The position numbers and the translations under genes are program-made. 64,000 bases of DNA. Origin: Psychrobacillus psychrotolerans (GTDB lineage Bacteria; Bacillota; Bacilli; Bacillales_A; Planococcaceae). Position 1 is the first letter of the stretch; every line of letters begins with the position of its first letter. The notes beneath the pieces were generated by a model that had not been told where the DNA came from, did no database searches, and saw nothing but the letters and a program-made list of their open reading frames with translations. The stretch covers positions 496,001 to 560,000 of the forward strand of contig NZ_FOXU01000001.1 of NCBI RefSeq assembly GCF_900115805.1, written 5' to 3'. This document shows positions 54,657 through 64,000 of this stretch, piece after piece.

Positions 54657-55559
54657 TTGAAGAAAAGACAATTAGGTAAAAGTAATCTATACGTTTCAGA
54701 AATCGGATTAGGTTGTATGTCCCTTCCTACAGACCAAACGGTTGCCAATAAAATTATTCAAGTAGCTTTGGAAAACGATATAACGTATTTTGATACAGCT
54801 GATCTATATGATAAAGGCGAAAATGAAAAAATTGTCGGTAATGCCCTTAAGGATAAAAGACAAAATATAATATTAGCTACGAAAGTTGGAAATCGTTTAA
54901 ACAAATCTGGAGATGGTTGGTCATGGGATCCATCAAAAGAATGGATAACGGATGCCGTACACGCTTCCCTGAAACGTCTCCAAACTGATTATATAGATGT
55001 ATATCAGTTGCACGGAGGCACGATGGAAGATAATGTAGACGAAGTGATAGACACGATGAAGTCACTTCAAAAAGAAGGACTTATCCGTGAATATGGAATC
55101 TCCTCCATTCGTCCAAATGTCATAGAACGTTTTTTAAGTAAAAGTAATGCAGTTTCTGTAATGATGCAATATAGTTTGCTAGATAGAAGACCTGAAGAAT
55201 GGTTCTCTCTATTAGAAAATAACTCGGCTACGCTCTTTAGTAGAGGAACACTAGCTAAAGGACTATTAACCAAGGAAGGTTTATCTAGAGCATCTAAAAC
55301 TGAGGATTATTTAAGCTATAGTCACCAGGAATTACTAGAGGCTCTAAAAGAACTAAATGATTTGGAAGCTCCTTTAAGTTCCATTGCTCAACATTATGTT
55401 TTACAGAAAGATGTAACAGGTTCCATGATTCTCGGCGCAAGTAGTGAGAAGCAGCTGTTAGAATCTCTTCAGTCATACCACTTGGAAGTTCCAGAAAGTA
55501 TATTACAAAAAGCAAGTGAGTTAACAAAGAAAGATATTTATATAGAACATCGAATTTAA
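54657..55559 (+). CDS. yqkF: Aldo/keto reductase (YqkF-like)
   Basis: An NADPH-dependent oxidoreductase with the aldo/keto reductase barrel. Catalytic tetrad residues are visible: the tyrosine in DTADLYDKGENEK (about residue 53), lysine in ILATKVGN (about 81) and histidine in DVYQLHGGTM (about 121). 300 residues is usual. The start is a TTG with AAAGGA about 11 bases upstream, giving KKRQLGKSNLYVSEIGLG. The substrate is unknown. Strong terminator follows. Confidence 0.9.
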   Translation: MKKRQLGKSNLYVSEIGLGCMSLPTDQTVANKIIQVALENDITYFDTADLYDKGENEKIVGNALKDKRQNIILATKVGNRLNKSGDGWSWDPSKEWITDAVHASLKRLQTDYIDVYQLHGGTMEDNVDEVIDTMKSLQKEGLIREYGISSIRPNVIERFLSKSNAVSVMMQYSLLDRRPEEWFSLLENNSATLFSRGTLAKGLLTKEGLSRASKTEDYLSYSHQELLEALKELNDLEAPLSSIAQHYVLQKDVTGSMILGASSEKQLLESLQSYHLEVPESILQKASELTKKDIYIEHRI

Positions 55560-55574
55560 TATAATATTACAGGA

Positions 55575-55611
55575 TGGCTAGCCGTGATCTACTTCACGAC
55601 TGGCTTTTTTT
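55575..55611 (+). terminator. Terminator after yqkF
   Basis: GCTAGCCGTGA pairs with TTCACGACTGGC with one mismatch, then TTTTTTTATA on the plus strand. Confidence 0.85.
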
Positions 55612-55639
55612 ATAACTTTGGAAGAAGATATTTTTCCCA

Positions 55640-55676
55640 CTAAAAAACCTATTCGCCGAAGCAAATAGGTTTTCTT
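55640..55676 (-). terminator. Terminator after yqkE
   Basis: AAAACCTATTTGC pairs with GCGAATAGGTTTTTT around TTCG on the minus strand, two bases after the yqkE stop. Confidence 0.88.
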
Positions 55677-55678
55677 GT

Positions 55679-55942
55679 TTAAAATTTTGAACTATTACCA
55701 AAGCCGTATTCATCTAACAGTTCTTCAAAAGATTTATTTTTTTCTTTTTCTTTCTTTTCAAAAGCTAGCTGTGCTTGTCTTTCTTCTTCTTTTTCTTGTT
55801 CAGCTGATACTAATTGGTTCTTCGTTTCTTTTAGTTTCGCTAAAATATCAGAAGAAAGCTGATCAGATAACGAGTTACCTTCTTCTACTTGCTTAGCAGG
55901 CTTTACTTGTTGTTGTTGTTGTCTTTGTTTTTTCTTAGCCAA
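55679..55942 (-). CDS. yqkE: YqkE-like protein (DUF3886)
   Basis: A small, very charged, largely helical protein of 87 residues: Gln/Lys-rich start, the core LSSDILAKLKETKNQL, a Glu/Lys coiled-coil-like stretch and the family end EKNKSFEELLDEYGFG. This matches DUF3886/YqkE. The TTG at 55942 has GAAGGTG upstream; a GTG three codons earlier overlaps that site. Its function is unknown. Neighbours yqkF and yqkD match B. subtilis, but a thiolase and an HMG-CoA lyase are placed in between. Confidence 0.82.
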   Translation of the reverse strand: MAKKKQRQQQQQVKPAKQVEEGNSLSDQLSSDILAKLKETKNQLVSAEQEKEEERQAQLAFEKKEKEKNKSFEELLDEYGFGNSSKF

Positions 55943-55958
55943 TTGATTCACCTTCTTT

Positions 55959-57143
55959 TTATGAGCGTTTAACTATAGTCGCAACCCCTTGGCCACCACC
56001 TATACAAAGTGTAGCAAGACCGGTTTTTGCATCTCTCTTCTCCATTTCATGAAGTAAAGTAACGAAAATACGAGCACCGCTTGCCCCAATAGGATGACCT
56101 AATGCAATTGCTCCACCATTTACATTTAGTATATCATGATTAAACGACAGCTCTCTATCAACAGCAATCGATTGTGCCGCAAAAGCTTCATTTGCTTCAA
56201 TTAACTCTATGTCTGCTAATGATAATTGCGATTTTTTCAATGCTTTTTTAACTGCTTCTACCGGTCCAATCCCCATGACGCTTGGATCCACTCCTGCCGA
56301 TGCATTTGCAACGATTGTCGCAAGTGGTTTGAGGCCAAGTTCATCTGCTTTAGCTTTGGACATTACTACTACCGCTGCTGCTCCATCGTTAATACCTGAA
56401 GCATTACCAGCAGTTACAGAGCCATCTTTTTTAAACGCTGGACGTAGACCCGCTAGTTTTTCTTCCGTAGAACCTTTTTTCGGATACTCATCTTGCGAAA
56501 AGACAACCGGATCTCCTTTTCGTTGAGGAATTTCTACAGGCACGATCTCATCTGCAAATTTACCTTCTTGCATCGCCAGTGCAGCTCTCTCTTGAGAACG
56601 TGCAGAAAATTTATCTTGCTCTTCTCTAGTAATATTATATTGATCACATAGATTTTCAGCAGTCACACCCATATGATAATCATTAAATGCACACCACAGA
56701 CCATCTGAAATCATGCTATCTACTACCTTCTGATCACCCATACGGAAGCCATCTCTTGCGTTTTTTAGTAAATATGGAGATTGACTCATATTCTCCATTC
56801 CACCTGCAACAATAATGTCTGCATCTCCCGCAATAATAGCTTGCGTCGCAAGATGAATTGCTTTTAGACCAGAACCACATACCTTGTTTATCGTTAAAGC
56901 TGAAACTGACTGTGGCAGCCCTGCTTGGATGGAGGCTTGTCTTGCTGGGTTCTGTCCTAAACCTGCTTGTAGGACATTCCCCATAATTACTTCATCCACG
57001 ATTTCTTTAGAAACCCCCGCTTTTTCTAATGCTTTTTCAATAACAATAGCACCTAGTTTAGTAGCTGGTACATCTTTCAAAGCCCCTTGGAACGAACCAA
57101 TTGCAGTTCTAACTGCACTTACGATCACAACTTCATTTGTCAT
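55959..57143 (-). CDS. Acetyl-CoA acetyltransferase (thiolase)
   Basis: The enzyme joins or splits acetyl-CoA units. The active cysteine is in [10 protein letters not shown] (about residue 88), and the other two sites are EAFAAQS with [11 protein letters not shown] (histidine, near residue 350) and CIGGGQGVA (second cysteine, near residue 380). 394 residues corresponds to MmgA/ThlA types. The ATG at 57143 follows AAGGAGG; a longer frame lacks support. It is divergent from HMG-CoA lyase, suggesting ketone-body or leucine degradation. Confidence 0.93.
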   Translation of the reverse strand: MTNEVVIVSAVRTAIGSFQGALKDVPATKLGAIVIEKALEKAGVSKEIVDEVIMGNVLQAGLGQNPARQASIQAGLPQSVSALTINKVCGSGLKAIHLATQAIIAGDADIIVAGGMENMSQSPYLLKNARDGFRMGDQKVVDSMISDGLWCAFNDYHMGVTAENLCDQYNITREEQDKFSARSQERAALAMQEGKFADEIVPVEIPQRKGDPVVFSQDEYPKKGSTEEKLAGLRPAFKKDGSVTAGNASGINDGAAAVVVMSKAKADELGLKPLATIVANASAGVDPSVMGIGPVEAVKKALKKSQLSLADIELIEANEAFAAQSIAVDRELSFNHDILNVNGGAIALGHPIGASGARIFVTLLHEMEKRDAKTGLATLCIGGGQGVATIVKRS

Positions 57144-57249
57144 GTGATTTCCTCCTTGTTTCCCCTGTATCAAACAAATTTTTACAAAGTTCAATTTAAA
57201 TTTGCTTGTTTAACCATCCTTTCTTTACAATAAAGAGGGAGGGATGATT

Positions 57250-58146
57250 ATGTTTAGTTTACCAAATAAAGTGACAATTATCGAGGTAGGTCCGAGAGAC
57301 GGTTTGCAAAATGAAAAAAATGAGGTACCAACCGATATAAAATTATCTTTTATCGAAAAACTTCAGCAAGCCGGAATTGAAGAAATGGAAATAACTTCTT
57401 TCGTATCACCGAAATGGGTGCCACAAATGAAAGATGCGAACGACATAGTGACTCAAGTGAAAAAGATGGGTAGACAGTTAGTACTTACACCAAATAATAA
57501 AGGTGTCGAATTAGCCAAACAATCCGGAGCACAAAGTTTCGCTGTTTTTGTAGGTGTCTCTAACAGTTTTAATAAAAATAATATAAATAAAACTACAAAA
57601 GAAAGTATGGATGAACTAAGACCTATTGTGGGCAAACTACTACAAGATGGTCATTTCGTACGTGCCTGTATTTCAACTGCTTTTTACTGTCCATATGAGG
57701 GCAAAATGAAGTCTTCGGACACACTAGCACTATGCAAAGAATTCGTTTCATGGGGTGTAAACGAACTTAGTGTCGCTGATACAATTGGAATGGCTAATCC
57801 ACAAGAAAGCTATGAATTATTTACTGCACTCAAGAAGGAATTCCCTGTAACGCTCATTACCGCTCATTTTCACGACACACGTAAAATGGGTATCGCCAAT
57901 ATTTTAGCGACCTTACAAGCAGGTATTAATCGCTTTGACACATCTGCTGGCGGACTAGGAGGATGCCCTTTTGCACCTGGGGCTACAGGAAATGTAGCAA
58001 CTGAGGATGTTGTGAATATGCTACATCAAATGGGTATAAGGACGAATATAGATCTCAATTCATTACTTAAAGCAGTAGAAGTAGTTGAACCTTATGTGTC
58101 CAGACCGATAGATACGGGAATGTATAAACTATTCAAAAGTAAGTAG
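57250..58146 (+). CDS. Hydroxymethylglutaryl-CoA lyase
   Basis: The enzyme cleaves HMG-CoA to acetoacetate and acetyl-CoA, the last step of leucine degradation. The N-terminal EVGPRDGLQNE (about residues 13-23) binds the metal, HFHDTRKMG carries further ligands, and the signature GGLGGCPFAPGATGNVATED contains the catalytic cysteine. The length is 298 residues. The ATG at 57250 has GGAGGG seven bases upstream. The thiolase is divergent on the left; yqkD follows on the right by 11 bases. In B. subtilis yngG encodes the corresponding enzyme elsewhere. Confidence 0.94.
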   Translation: MFSLPNKVTIIEVGPRDGLQNEKNEVPTDIKLSFIEKLQQAGIEEMEITSFVSPKWVPQMKDANDIVTQVKKMGRQLVLTPNNKGVELAKQSGAQSFAVFVGVSNSFNKNNINKTTKESMDELRPIVGKLLQDGHFVRACISTAFYCPYEGKMKSSDTLALCKEFVSWGVNELSVADTIGMANPQESYELFTALKKEFPVTLITAHFHDTRKMGIANILATLQAGINRFDTSAGGLGGCPFAPGATGNVATEDVVNMLHQMGIRTNIDLNSLLKAVEVVEPYVSRPIDTGMYKLFKSK

Positions 58147-58157
58147 GGGTTGATCGG

Positions 58158-59087
58158 ATGAAGAGACGTGTAATTATTTGGACGAGTATTTTTACTAGTG
58201 TTTTAACAGCTATGGCTACGTTCTTTGGTTTCTTTGTAACTAATAGACTTATGTATATGAAAAAGAAAGAAAATGATTTTATTTTGAATCGTGAAATTAC
58301 ATCAAAACGATTAGATGAAGCTTGGTTTAATGCTGTAAACAAAACGGAGCAATGGATTGAATCTAAGAATGGGTATTCCCTAAAAGCAATTTTTGTTGAA
58401 CCACTACAAACAAATAATTACGTCGTTATTTGCCACGGGGTTACAGAAAACAAGATTAACTCACTTCGTTTTGTTCGTATGTTCGAGCGACTCGGTTTCA
58501 ATAGTGTTGTTTATGACCACCGCAGACATGGAGATTCTGGTGGCAAAACAACAAGTTTTGGGTTTTATGAAAAAATAGATTTACAATCTGTAGTAGAAGC
58601 TGTAAGAGAAAGAGCTGGTCAAGATGCTGTTTTAGGTATTCACGGAGAATCTATGGGGGCTGCTACAACATTACTCTATGCTGGATCTATTATAGATGAC
58701 GCTGATTTTTATATTTCCGATTGTGCATTTTCGGACTTTGAGCAACAAGTTTATCATATAATGACCCAGTCCACGCCTCTCAGATCAAGTCTTGCCATTC
58801 GATTTGCTAACTTGTTTCTGAAGTTGCGGGATGGATATACGCTAAATCTCGTCTCTCCAATTGATGTTATTGACAAAATAGAAAAACCTGTTTTATTTAT
58901 TCATAGTTTACAGGATGATTTTATATTACCTAAAATGACCGAGGAGTTATATGAAAAAAAACAAGGCCCAAAAACCTTGAAAATGTTTGATATTGGCGAA
59001 CATGCTAAATCCTTCAATGAAAATAGTAAGGAATATGAGCAAGTGGTGGCTGATTTCCTACAAGAAAACGATTTGCTAAACAAATAA
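58158..59087 (+). CDS. yqkD: Alpha/beta hydrolase (YqkD-like)
   Basis: A membrane-anchored serine hydrolase of 309 residues. One N-terminal helix (about residues 5-27) is followed by the hydrolase fold: oxyanion region VVICHGVTENK (about 92), nucleophile in GIHGESMGAATTLL (GxSxG, about residue 172), aspartate in SLQDDFILP and histidine in DIGEHAKSF. Serine aminopeptidase S33-type proteins share this plan; the substrate is unknown. It follows HMG-CoA lyase closely, but by family it belongs with the yqk cluster. Confidence 0.85.
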   Translation: MKRRVIIWTSIFTSVLTAMATFFGFFVTNRLMYMKKKENDFILNREITSKRLDEAWFNAVNKTEQWIESKNGYSLKAIFVEPLQTNNYVVICHGVTENKINSLRFVRMFERLGFNSVVYDHRRHGDSGGKTTSFGFYEKIDLQSVVEAVRERAGQDAVLGIHGESMGAATTLLYAGSIIDDADFYISDCAFSDFEQQVYHIMTQSTPLRSSLAIRFANLFLKLRDGYTLNLVSPIDVIDKIEKPVLFIHSLQDDFILPKMTEELYEKKQGPKTLKMFDIGEHAKSFNENSKEYEQVVADFLQENDLLNK

Positions 59088-59113
59088 AAAGCACTCAGCT
59101 GAGTGCTTTTTAT
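59086..59113. terminator. Bidirectional terminator between yqkD and yneF
   Basis: AAAAAGCACTCAG CTGAGTGCTTTTT is a 26-base perfect palindrome with T-runs on both strands, separating the convergent genes yqkD and yneF. Confidence 0.9.
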
Positions 59114-59331
59114 TATTTTTGCATTTTATTCATTTGATTCATCATTTGTTTAACTTGTTTTTCTGAAGGCTTACGACCCATTTGTGTCATCATCATACGA
59201 AGCATTTGTTCATTAATAGGTGGGTTTTCTTTTAAGTATTTCATCATATATTGACGCGCTGCAAAGAAACCTAATGCTGCACCAGCAATTAACGCAACGA
59301 TTATAATAACGATCCAAATCCATGTTTGCAT
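59113..59331 (-). CDS. yneF: YneF-family small membrane protein (UPF0154)
   Basis: A 72-residue protein with one N-terminal membrane helix (residues 3-25) and a Met-rich cytoplasmic tail, with the family pattern [29 protein letters not shown]. The ATG has AAAGGAGGAG upstream. It lies downstream of tkt as in B. subtilis; the sirA (yneE) gene between them there is not seen here. Its function is unknown. Confidence 0.93.
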   Translation of the reverse strand: MQTWIWIVIIIVALIAGAALGFFAARQYMMKYLKENPPINEQMLRMMMTQMGRKPSEKQVKQMMNQMNKMQK

Positions 59332-59421
59332 ATATTCTCCTCCTTTACATACTTATCTACGTGTACAAGACACCATTAGAAATTATACTATAGATTCTTT
59401 TGGCATTCTATATAATTCGAA

Positions 59422-59469
59422 ATAAAAAAGCAATTCGAATACTTATATGACAAAGTATTCGAATTGCTC
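59422..59469 (-). terminator. Strong terminator after tkt
   Basis: AGCAATTCGAATACTT and AAGTATTCGAATTGCT form a perfect 16-base-pair stem with an eight-base loop and TTTTTT on the minus strand. Confidence 0.93.
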
Positions 59470-59479
59470 GTACAACTTT

Positions 59480-61480
59480 TTACTTTTGAAGTAATGCTTT
59501 CATTTTTGAAACTACGTTTTCCACGGAGAAACCATATTCTTTCATAACGATTTCACCTGGAGCACTTGCACCGAATTTATCAATAGCAATTACGTCTCCA
59601 TCAAATCCAACATAACGATGCCATCCTAATGATGCACCCATTTCAATTGCAAGACGTTTTGTTAAATGAGAAGGTAATACAGAGTTTTTATAAGCAGCAT
59701 CTTGTTTCTCAAAAAGATCCCATGATGGCATAGAAACTACTGATACTTCAATACCTTCTTTAGAAAGTGCTTGTTGTGCCTCCACTGCAAGACTTACCTC
59801 AGAACCAGTTGCAAGTAATATTGCTTCTGCTTTTTCATTAGGTGCTACTACATAAGCCCCTTTTGAAACTCCTTCTCTTACTAGTTCTACTGAATGATCT
59901 AGTGTTGGCAAGTTTTGTCTAGAAAGAACTAAAACTGTTGGGTTATTTTTAGATGAAACTGCTAATTTCCATGCTTCCGCTGTTTCATTTGCATCTGCAG
60001 GGCGGATTACCGATAAACCTGGCATTGCTCGTAAAGAAGCTAAATGTTCAACTGGTTCATGAGTTGGTCCATCTTCCCCAACTGCGATACTATCATGTGT
60101 AAATACGTATGTTACTGGAAGACCCATCAAGGCAGATAAACGAATTGCAGGTCTAACATAGTCACTAAATACGAAGAATGTGCCACCAAAGACATTTAGT
60201 CCTCCGTGTAAAGCCATACCATTTAAAGCAGTTCCCATTGCAAATTCACGCACACCAAACCAAATGTTTTTCCCTGCGTAATCGTCAGCTGAGAAATCTC
60301 CTACATTCTTCATAGTAGTTTTGTTTGAACCGGCTAGATCAGCACTACCACCAAAGAATGAAGGTAAGTTTTGAGCAATTGCATTAATCGCTTCACCTGA
60401 AGCAGAACGGGTTGCATGAGAAGTACCTGCTTCGTATGTTTTAAGTGCATCTGCAAAGTTTTCTGGTAACTTACCAGAAATTGCTGTTTTTAATGTTGCA
60501 GCTAACTCAGGGAATTCCGACTCATATTGCTTAAGTTTTTCATTCCACGAAGATTCTTCTTCAACACCCAATACGTTTGAAGCTTGTTTAAATGTGTCAT
60601 AAACTTCTTCAGGTACATAGAAATCTTCTTCAAATAACCATTTATATTCAGCTTTAGCTAAAAGAGTTTCGTCTTTTCCTAATGGCATACCGTGCGCATC
60701 GGATTTACCAGAACGATTAGGAGAACCGAATCCAATAACAGTTTTAACTTCAATAATCGTTGGCTTGTCATTTTGAGACTTCGCTTTTTCAATGGCATTT
60801 GAAATTTCTTCAATGTCATTTCCGTCTTTTACATGAATATAGTTCCAACCATACGAGTCAAAACGTTTTTCAACATTTTCAGAGAATGATTTATGTAAAT
60901 CACCGTCTAATGAAATATCATTACTATCATATAATACAATTAATTTATCCAACTTAAGATGTCCAGCTAAAGAAATTGCTTCTGCAGCCACACCTTCCAT
61001 TAAATCACCATCACCACATAATGCATACGTATAATGATCAATAATTGAATGGTTGTCTTTATTGTACGTAGCAGCTAAATGTGCTTCTGCCATTGCCATT
61101 CCGACCGCCATACCAATACCTTGACCAAGTGGTCCTGTTGTTGCTTCTACTCCTGCAGTGTGACCAAACTCTGGATGTCCGGGAGTTTTAGAATCCCATT
61201 GTCTGAAGTTCTTAATTTCTTCCATTGGTAAATCGTACCCACCAAGATGTAGCAAGCTATATAAAAGCATAGAACCATGTCCAGCAGATAACACAAAGCG
61301 GTCACGGTTGAACCACGTTGGGTTACTTGGGTTATGACGTAAATGCTTTGTCCATAATGTGTATGCCATTGGAGCAGCCCCCATTGGTAAACCAGGGTGA
61401 CCAGAATTTGCTTTATCAATTGCATCAATTGATAATGTTCTAATAGTATTAATTGCTAATAAATCGGATTGTAATGACAT
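59480..61480 (-). CDS. tkt: Transketolase
   Basis: A thiamine-diphosphate enzyme of the pentose phosphate pathway that transfers two-carbon units between sugar phosphates. The ThDP motif [13 protein letters not shown] (about residues 154-166) and [19 protein letters not shown] near the start are diagnostic; the transketolase motif [19 protein letters not shown] lies near residue 467. The length of 666 residues is usual. The ATG at 61480 has GAGAGGATG upstream; seven extra upstream codons are not needed. It is a single-gene unit with a strong terminator. Confidence 0.96.
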   Translation of the reverse strand: MSLQSDLLAINTIRTLSIDAIDKANSGHPGLPMGAAPMAYTLWTKHLRHNPSNPTWFNRDRFVLSAGHGSMLLYSLLHLGGYDLPMEEIKNFRQWDSKTPGHPEFGHTAGVEATTGPLGQGIGMAVGMAMAEAHLAATYNKDNHSIIDHYTYALCGDGDLMEGVAAEAISLAGHLKLDKLIVLYDSNDISLDGDLHKSFSENVEKRFDSYGWNYIHVKDGNDIEEISNAIEKAKSQNDKPTIIEVKTVIGFGSPNRSGKSDAHGMPLGKDETLLAKAEYKWLFEEDFYVPEEVYDTFKQASNVLGVEEESSWNEKLKQYESEFPELAATLKTAISGKLPENFADALKTYEAGTSHATRSASGEAINAIAQNLPSFFGGSADLAGSNKTTMKNVGDFSADDYAGKNIWFGVREFAMGTALNGMALHGGLNVFGGTFFVFSDYVRPAIRLSALMGLPVTYVFTHDSIAVGEDGPTHEPVEHLASLRAMPGLSVIRPADANETAEAWKLAVSSKNNPTVLVLSRQNLPTLDHSVELVREGVSKGAYVVAPNEKAEAILLATGSEVSLAVEAQQALSKEGIEVSVVSMPSWDLFEKQDAAYKNSVLPSHLTKRLAIEMGASLGWHRYVGFDGDVIAIDKFGASAPGEIVMKEYGFSVENVVSKMKALLQK

Positions 61481-61566
61481 GAATGACATCCTCTCAAACA
61501 AATTTTTTGCTATATATCTAGTTTAGACAAGAATGTCTGTATTATCAATGGTTTTGAAATGATAAT

Positions 61567-61800
61567 TTAATTCAGAAACTTTCCTTTCTTTGCTTCTTGA
61601 ACTTTTGAAGGTGTTACATCATTTCCATCAGGGTCAATTACTTTTACACTTTCAATGGTATCTCTCATAGTAGAGCGAAAAGTTTCCAAATATTCTTTAC
61701 GTAAAGAGCTTTGTTCTTTTGCTTCTTCCATGGAAAGTCCCGTAGTTTTAGATTTTCTCGATAACTCACTAATTCTCGCTAATTTTTCTTTGCTTAACAA
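61567..61800 (-). CDS. ynzC: YnzC-family protein (DUF896)
   Basis: A 77-residue helical protein: MLSKEKLARISELSRKSKTTGL and LRKEYLETFRSTMRDTIESVKVIDPDGNDVTP are the DUF896/UPF0291 signatures. B. subtilis YnzC lies in the SOS operon after yneB. The start is a TTG with AAAGGGTG upstream. Here a terminator lies between yneB and ynzC, so co-transcription may be only partial. Function unknown. Confidence 0.93.
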   Translation of the reverse strand: MLSKEKLARISELSRKSKTTGLSMEEAKEQSSLRKEYLETFRSTMRDTIESVKVIDPDGNDVTPSKVQEAKKGKFLN

Positions 61801-61841
61801 TTCTTTTCACCCTTTCACTTTATCCTTATATAAAGGTAAGG

Positions 61842-62827
<986 letters not shown>

Positions 62828-62843
62828 TTAAAATCCCCCTAAT

Positions 62844-62857
62844 AGAATGTGTGTTCG
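62844..62857. promoter_or_regulatory. LexA box 1
   Basis: AGAATGTGTGTTCG fits the Bacillus LexA pattern CGAACnnnnGTTCG with two differences. It lies just below the yneA transcription start. Confidence 0.6.
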
Positions 62858-62871
62858 TAATGTATATTTTA

Positions 62872-62900
62872 ATATTAATGCGAACGTTTGTTTTTGTCAA
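62872..62900 (-). promoter_or_regulatory. Sigma-A promoter of yneA
   Basis: TTGACA and TAATAT are spaced 17 bases on the minus strand; LexA box 2 covers the spacer. Confidence 0.8.
62881..62894. promoter_or_regulatory. LexA box 2
   Basis: CGAACGTTTGTTTT matches CGAACnnnnGTTCG in eight of ten defined positions and overlaps the yneA promoter. Confidence 0.65.
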
Positions 62901-62908
62901 CAATAATT

Positions 62909-62922
62909 AGAACCTATGTTTG
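62909..62922. promoter_or_regulatory. LexA box 3
   Basis: AGAACCTATGTTTG matches the consensus with two differences and overlaps the lexA -35, fitting autoregulation. Confidence 0.65.
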
Positions 62923-62948
62923 CATTACTGTTCTTCCCCTGTTATACT
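62920..62948 (+). promoter_or_regulatory. Sigma-A promoter of lexA
   Basis: TTGCAT and TATACT are spaced 17 bases on the plus strand, about 50 bases before the lexA ATG. Confidence 0.75.
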
Positions 62949-62999
62949 ATTAATAAGATAGAAAAGGATAGAGATAATTATTCAAAAAGAGGTGAACAT

Positions 63000-63620
63000 A
63001 TGAAAAAAGCATCTAAAAGACAAGAAGATATACTTGCTTTTATAAAAGAAGAAGTTCGTAAAAAAGGTTATCCACCATCCGTTAGAGAAATTGGAGAAGC
63101 TGTGGGCTTAGCATCTAGTTCAACTGTTCATGGACATTTAGCACGACTGGAAAGTAAAGGTTTAATCAGGAGAGATCCAACAAAACCACGCGCTATTGAG
63201 ATTCTGGATGGCTTGGGCAGCGTTGCTGAAAAACACAATGTGGTTCATGTACCGTTGATCGGTAAAGTTACTGCTGGTATCCCTATTACAGCAATTGAAA
63301 ATATAGAAGAATTCTTCCCACTTCCAGAAACATTTGGAACTGCAGATGATAATTTATTTATGTTAGAGATTATGGGTAATAGTATGATAGAGGCTGGGAT
63401 CTTAAATGGTGACTATGTGGTTGTGAAACAACAGCAATCGGCAAATAATGGCGATATTGTAGTCGCAATGACTGATGAGGATGAAGCAACAGTTAAAAGA
63501 TTCTTCAAAGAAAAGTCCTATTTCCGTCTGCAACCCGAAAACTCTTCTATGGAACCTATCATTGTAAATTCGGTTAGTATACTTGGAAAAGTAGTTGGAG
63601 TTTACCGTAACATTCAATAA
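63000..63620 (+). CDS. lexA: SOS repressor LexA
   Basis: LexA represses SOS genes and cleaves itself when RecA filaments form. The N-terminal winged helix (residues 1-65; [36 protein letters not shown]) is followed by the peptidase domain: cleavage site in VTAGIPITA, catalytic serine in [10 protein letters not shown] and lysine in EATVKRFF. The ATG at 63000 has AAAGAGGTG upstream and gives 206 residues, the length of DinR/LexA. The upstream frame continues but crosses the promoter. Confidence 0.97.
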   Translation: MKKASKRQEDILAFIKEEVRKKGYPPSVREIGEAVGLASSSTVHGHLARLESKGLIRRDPTKPRAIEILDGLGSVAEKHNVVHVPLIGKVTAGIPITAIENIEEFFPLPETFGTADDNLFMLEIMGNSMIEAGILNGDYVVVKQQQSANNGDIVVAMTDEDEATVKRFFKEKSYFRLQPENSSMEPIIVNSVSILGKVVGVYRNIQ

Positions 63621-63677
63621 TTTTGTCGAACTTGACAATATAGACAAATAAACGTAAGATAACGAAGAGCCGATATC

Positions 63678-63713
63678 ATATTTCAACGAAAAGTGGACAT
63701 TTTCGTTGAAATC
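63678..63713. other. Perfect 13-bp inverted repeat downstream of lexA
   Basis: ATTTCAACGAAAA (63680-63692) and TTTTCGTTGAAAT (63700-63712) form a 13-base-pair hairpin with a seven-base loop but no T-run. A terminator follows four bases later. Confidence 0.55.
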
Positions 63714-63715
63714 AT

Positions 63716-63758
63716 CGAAAAACCCCTTTACCTTAATGGTTGAGGGGTTTTATTTTTA
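63716..63758. terminator. Bidirectional terminator, lexA and the right-edge gene
   Basis: AAAACCCCT and AGGGGTTTT form the outer stem, with T-runs on the plus strand (TTTTATTTTT) and minus strand (TTTTTCG). It serves convergent lexA and the partial gene at the right edge. Confidence 0.82.
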
Positions 63759-63795
63759 TACATAAGTAATCAATAGACTTGGTAAACTAGTAATA

Positions 63796-64000
63796 TTACT
63801 TCTTCTGGAGGGCAGCTAAAGTCTTTGTTCCGACTACCCCATCAACTGTTAAGCCCTTTTTCTTTTGAAAGTCTTTAATAGCGGAAATAGTTAATGGGCC
63901 TTCTATCCCGTCAATTATTAATTTATAACCTGCTGCATTTAAGAGTTTCTGAATTTCAGTGACATTTATTTCACTTATATACTTTAAAGGATTTACCGCA
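63796..64000 (-). CDS. Peptidoglycan-binding protein, C-terminal part
   Basis: The last 67 residues of a protein that continues beyond the right edge. They form a PG_binding_1 domain: VTEIQKLLNAAGYKLIIDG, GPLTISAIKDFQKKKGL and TVDGVVGTKTLAALQKK. Such a domain at the C-terminus is common in N-acetylmuramoyl-L-alanine amidases and other wall hydrolases, including phage-type endolysins. The catalytic part is not visible, so the activity cannot be named. Confidence 0.8.
   Translation of the reverse strand, partial: AVNPLKYISEINVTEIQKLLNAAGYKLIIDGIEGPLTISAIKDFQKKKGLTVDGVVGTKTLAALQKK

Noticed and set aside
63796-64000. Phage endolysin at the right edge marking a prophage
   Set aside because: Only the peptidoglycan-binding domain is visible and no other phage gene is present; a housekeeping wall hydrolase is equally likely.

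Overview
This 64 kb window is conserved core chromosome of a low-GC, endospore-forming Firmicute of the order Bacillales. Sporulation genes (spoIVA, spoIIAA-spoIIAB-sigF, spoVAF, sleB-ypeB), TRAP (mtrB), the SigX/RsiX pair, the ResABCDE cytochrome c set and a YpdA-type bacillithiol-related reductase all point there. The gene order follows Bacillus subtilis closely, but with losses, and the protein sequences and AT-richness would fit the Planococcaceae/Caryophanaceae (Psychrobacillus, Sporosarcina or Lysinibacillus relatives). The family placement is inference. Almost everything lies on the minus strand. No tRNA, rRNA, CRISPR array, prophage or insertion sequence is visible.

Layout from left to right, with minus-strand operons read from high to low coordinates. 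(1) 1-10.7 kb: folE-mtrB-hepS-menG-hepT, ndk, cheR and the aromatic supraoperon aroC-aroB-aroH-hisC-tyrA-aroA, with the trpEDCFBA block that B. subtilis carries between aroH and hisC missing. (2) 10.8-20 kb: hup, spoIVA, yphF, yphE, gpsA, der, a ribosomal S1-like gene, plsC, cmk and a PilZ protein. (3) 20-30.2 kb: ypeB-sleB, prsW, divergent ansA, ypdA, a metallophosphoesterase, a CBS-ACT protein, a LysM protein, the recS-ypbB pair and divergent ferredoxin. (4) 30.2-33.9 kb: a repeat-bearing spacer, the FMN-riboswitch-controlled riboflavin transporter ribU, a spacer with an approximately 20-bp periodic GGGCT motif, and sigX-rsiX. (5) 33.9-44.4 kb: resABCDE, rluB, a D,D-carboxypeptidase with an apparent ATT start, scpA-scpB, divergent ypuF (DUF309), ribT and a 33-residue membrane peptide gene after lysA. 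(6) 44.4-53.4 kb: lysA, spoVAF, sigF-spoIIAB-spoIIAA, pdp, deoB, xerD and fur. (7) 53.5-64 kb: a small membrane protein at the spoIIM position, nudF, yqkF, yqkE, a thiolase with divergent HMG-CoA lyase, yqkD, yneF, tkt, ynzC, the LexA-controlled yneA-yneB operon facing lexA, and the C-terminus of a peptidoglycan-binding protein.

Several circuits can be read in the DNA: an FMN riboswitch with its promoter and terminator, three LexA boxes between lexA and yneA, a SigH-type promoter before spoIIAA, a SigX-type promoter overlapping the resE stop codon, and a palindromic Fur/PerR-type operator before fur. Many genes start at TTG or GTG, chosen here from Shine-Dalgarno position and family N-termini. 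I found no convincing undescribed multi-gene defence or mobile system. The most interesting items are the 33-residue peptide gene, the ATT start, the short spoIIM-position protein, the lost sporulation and trp genes, and the intergenic repeat structures.
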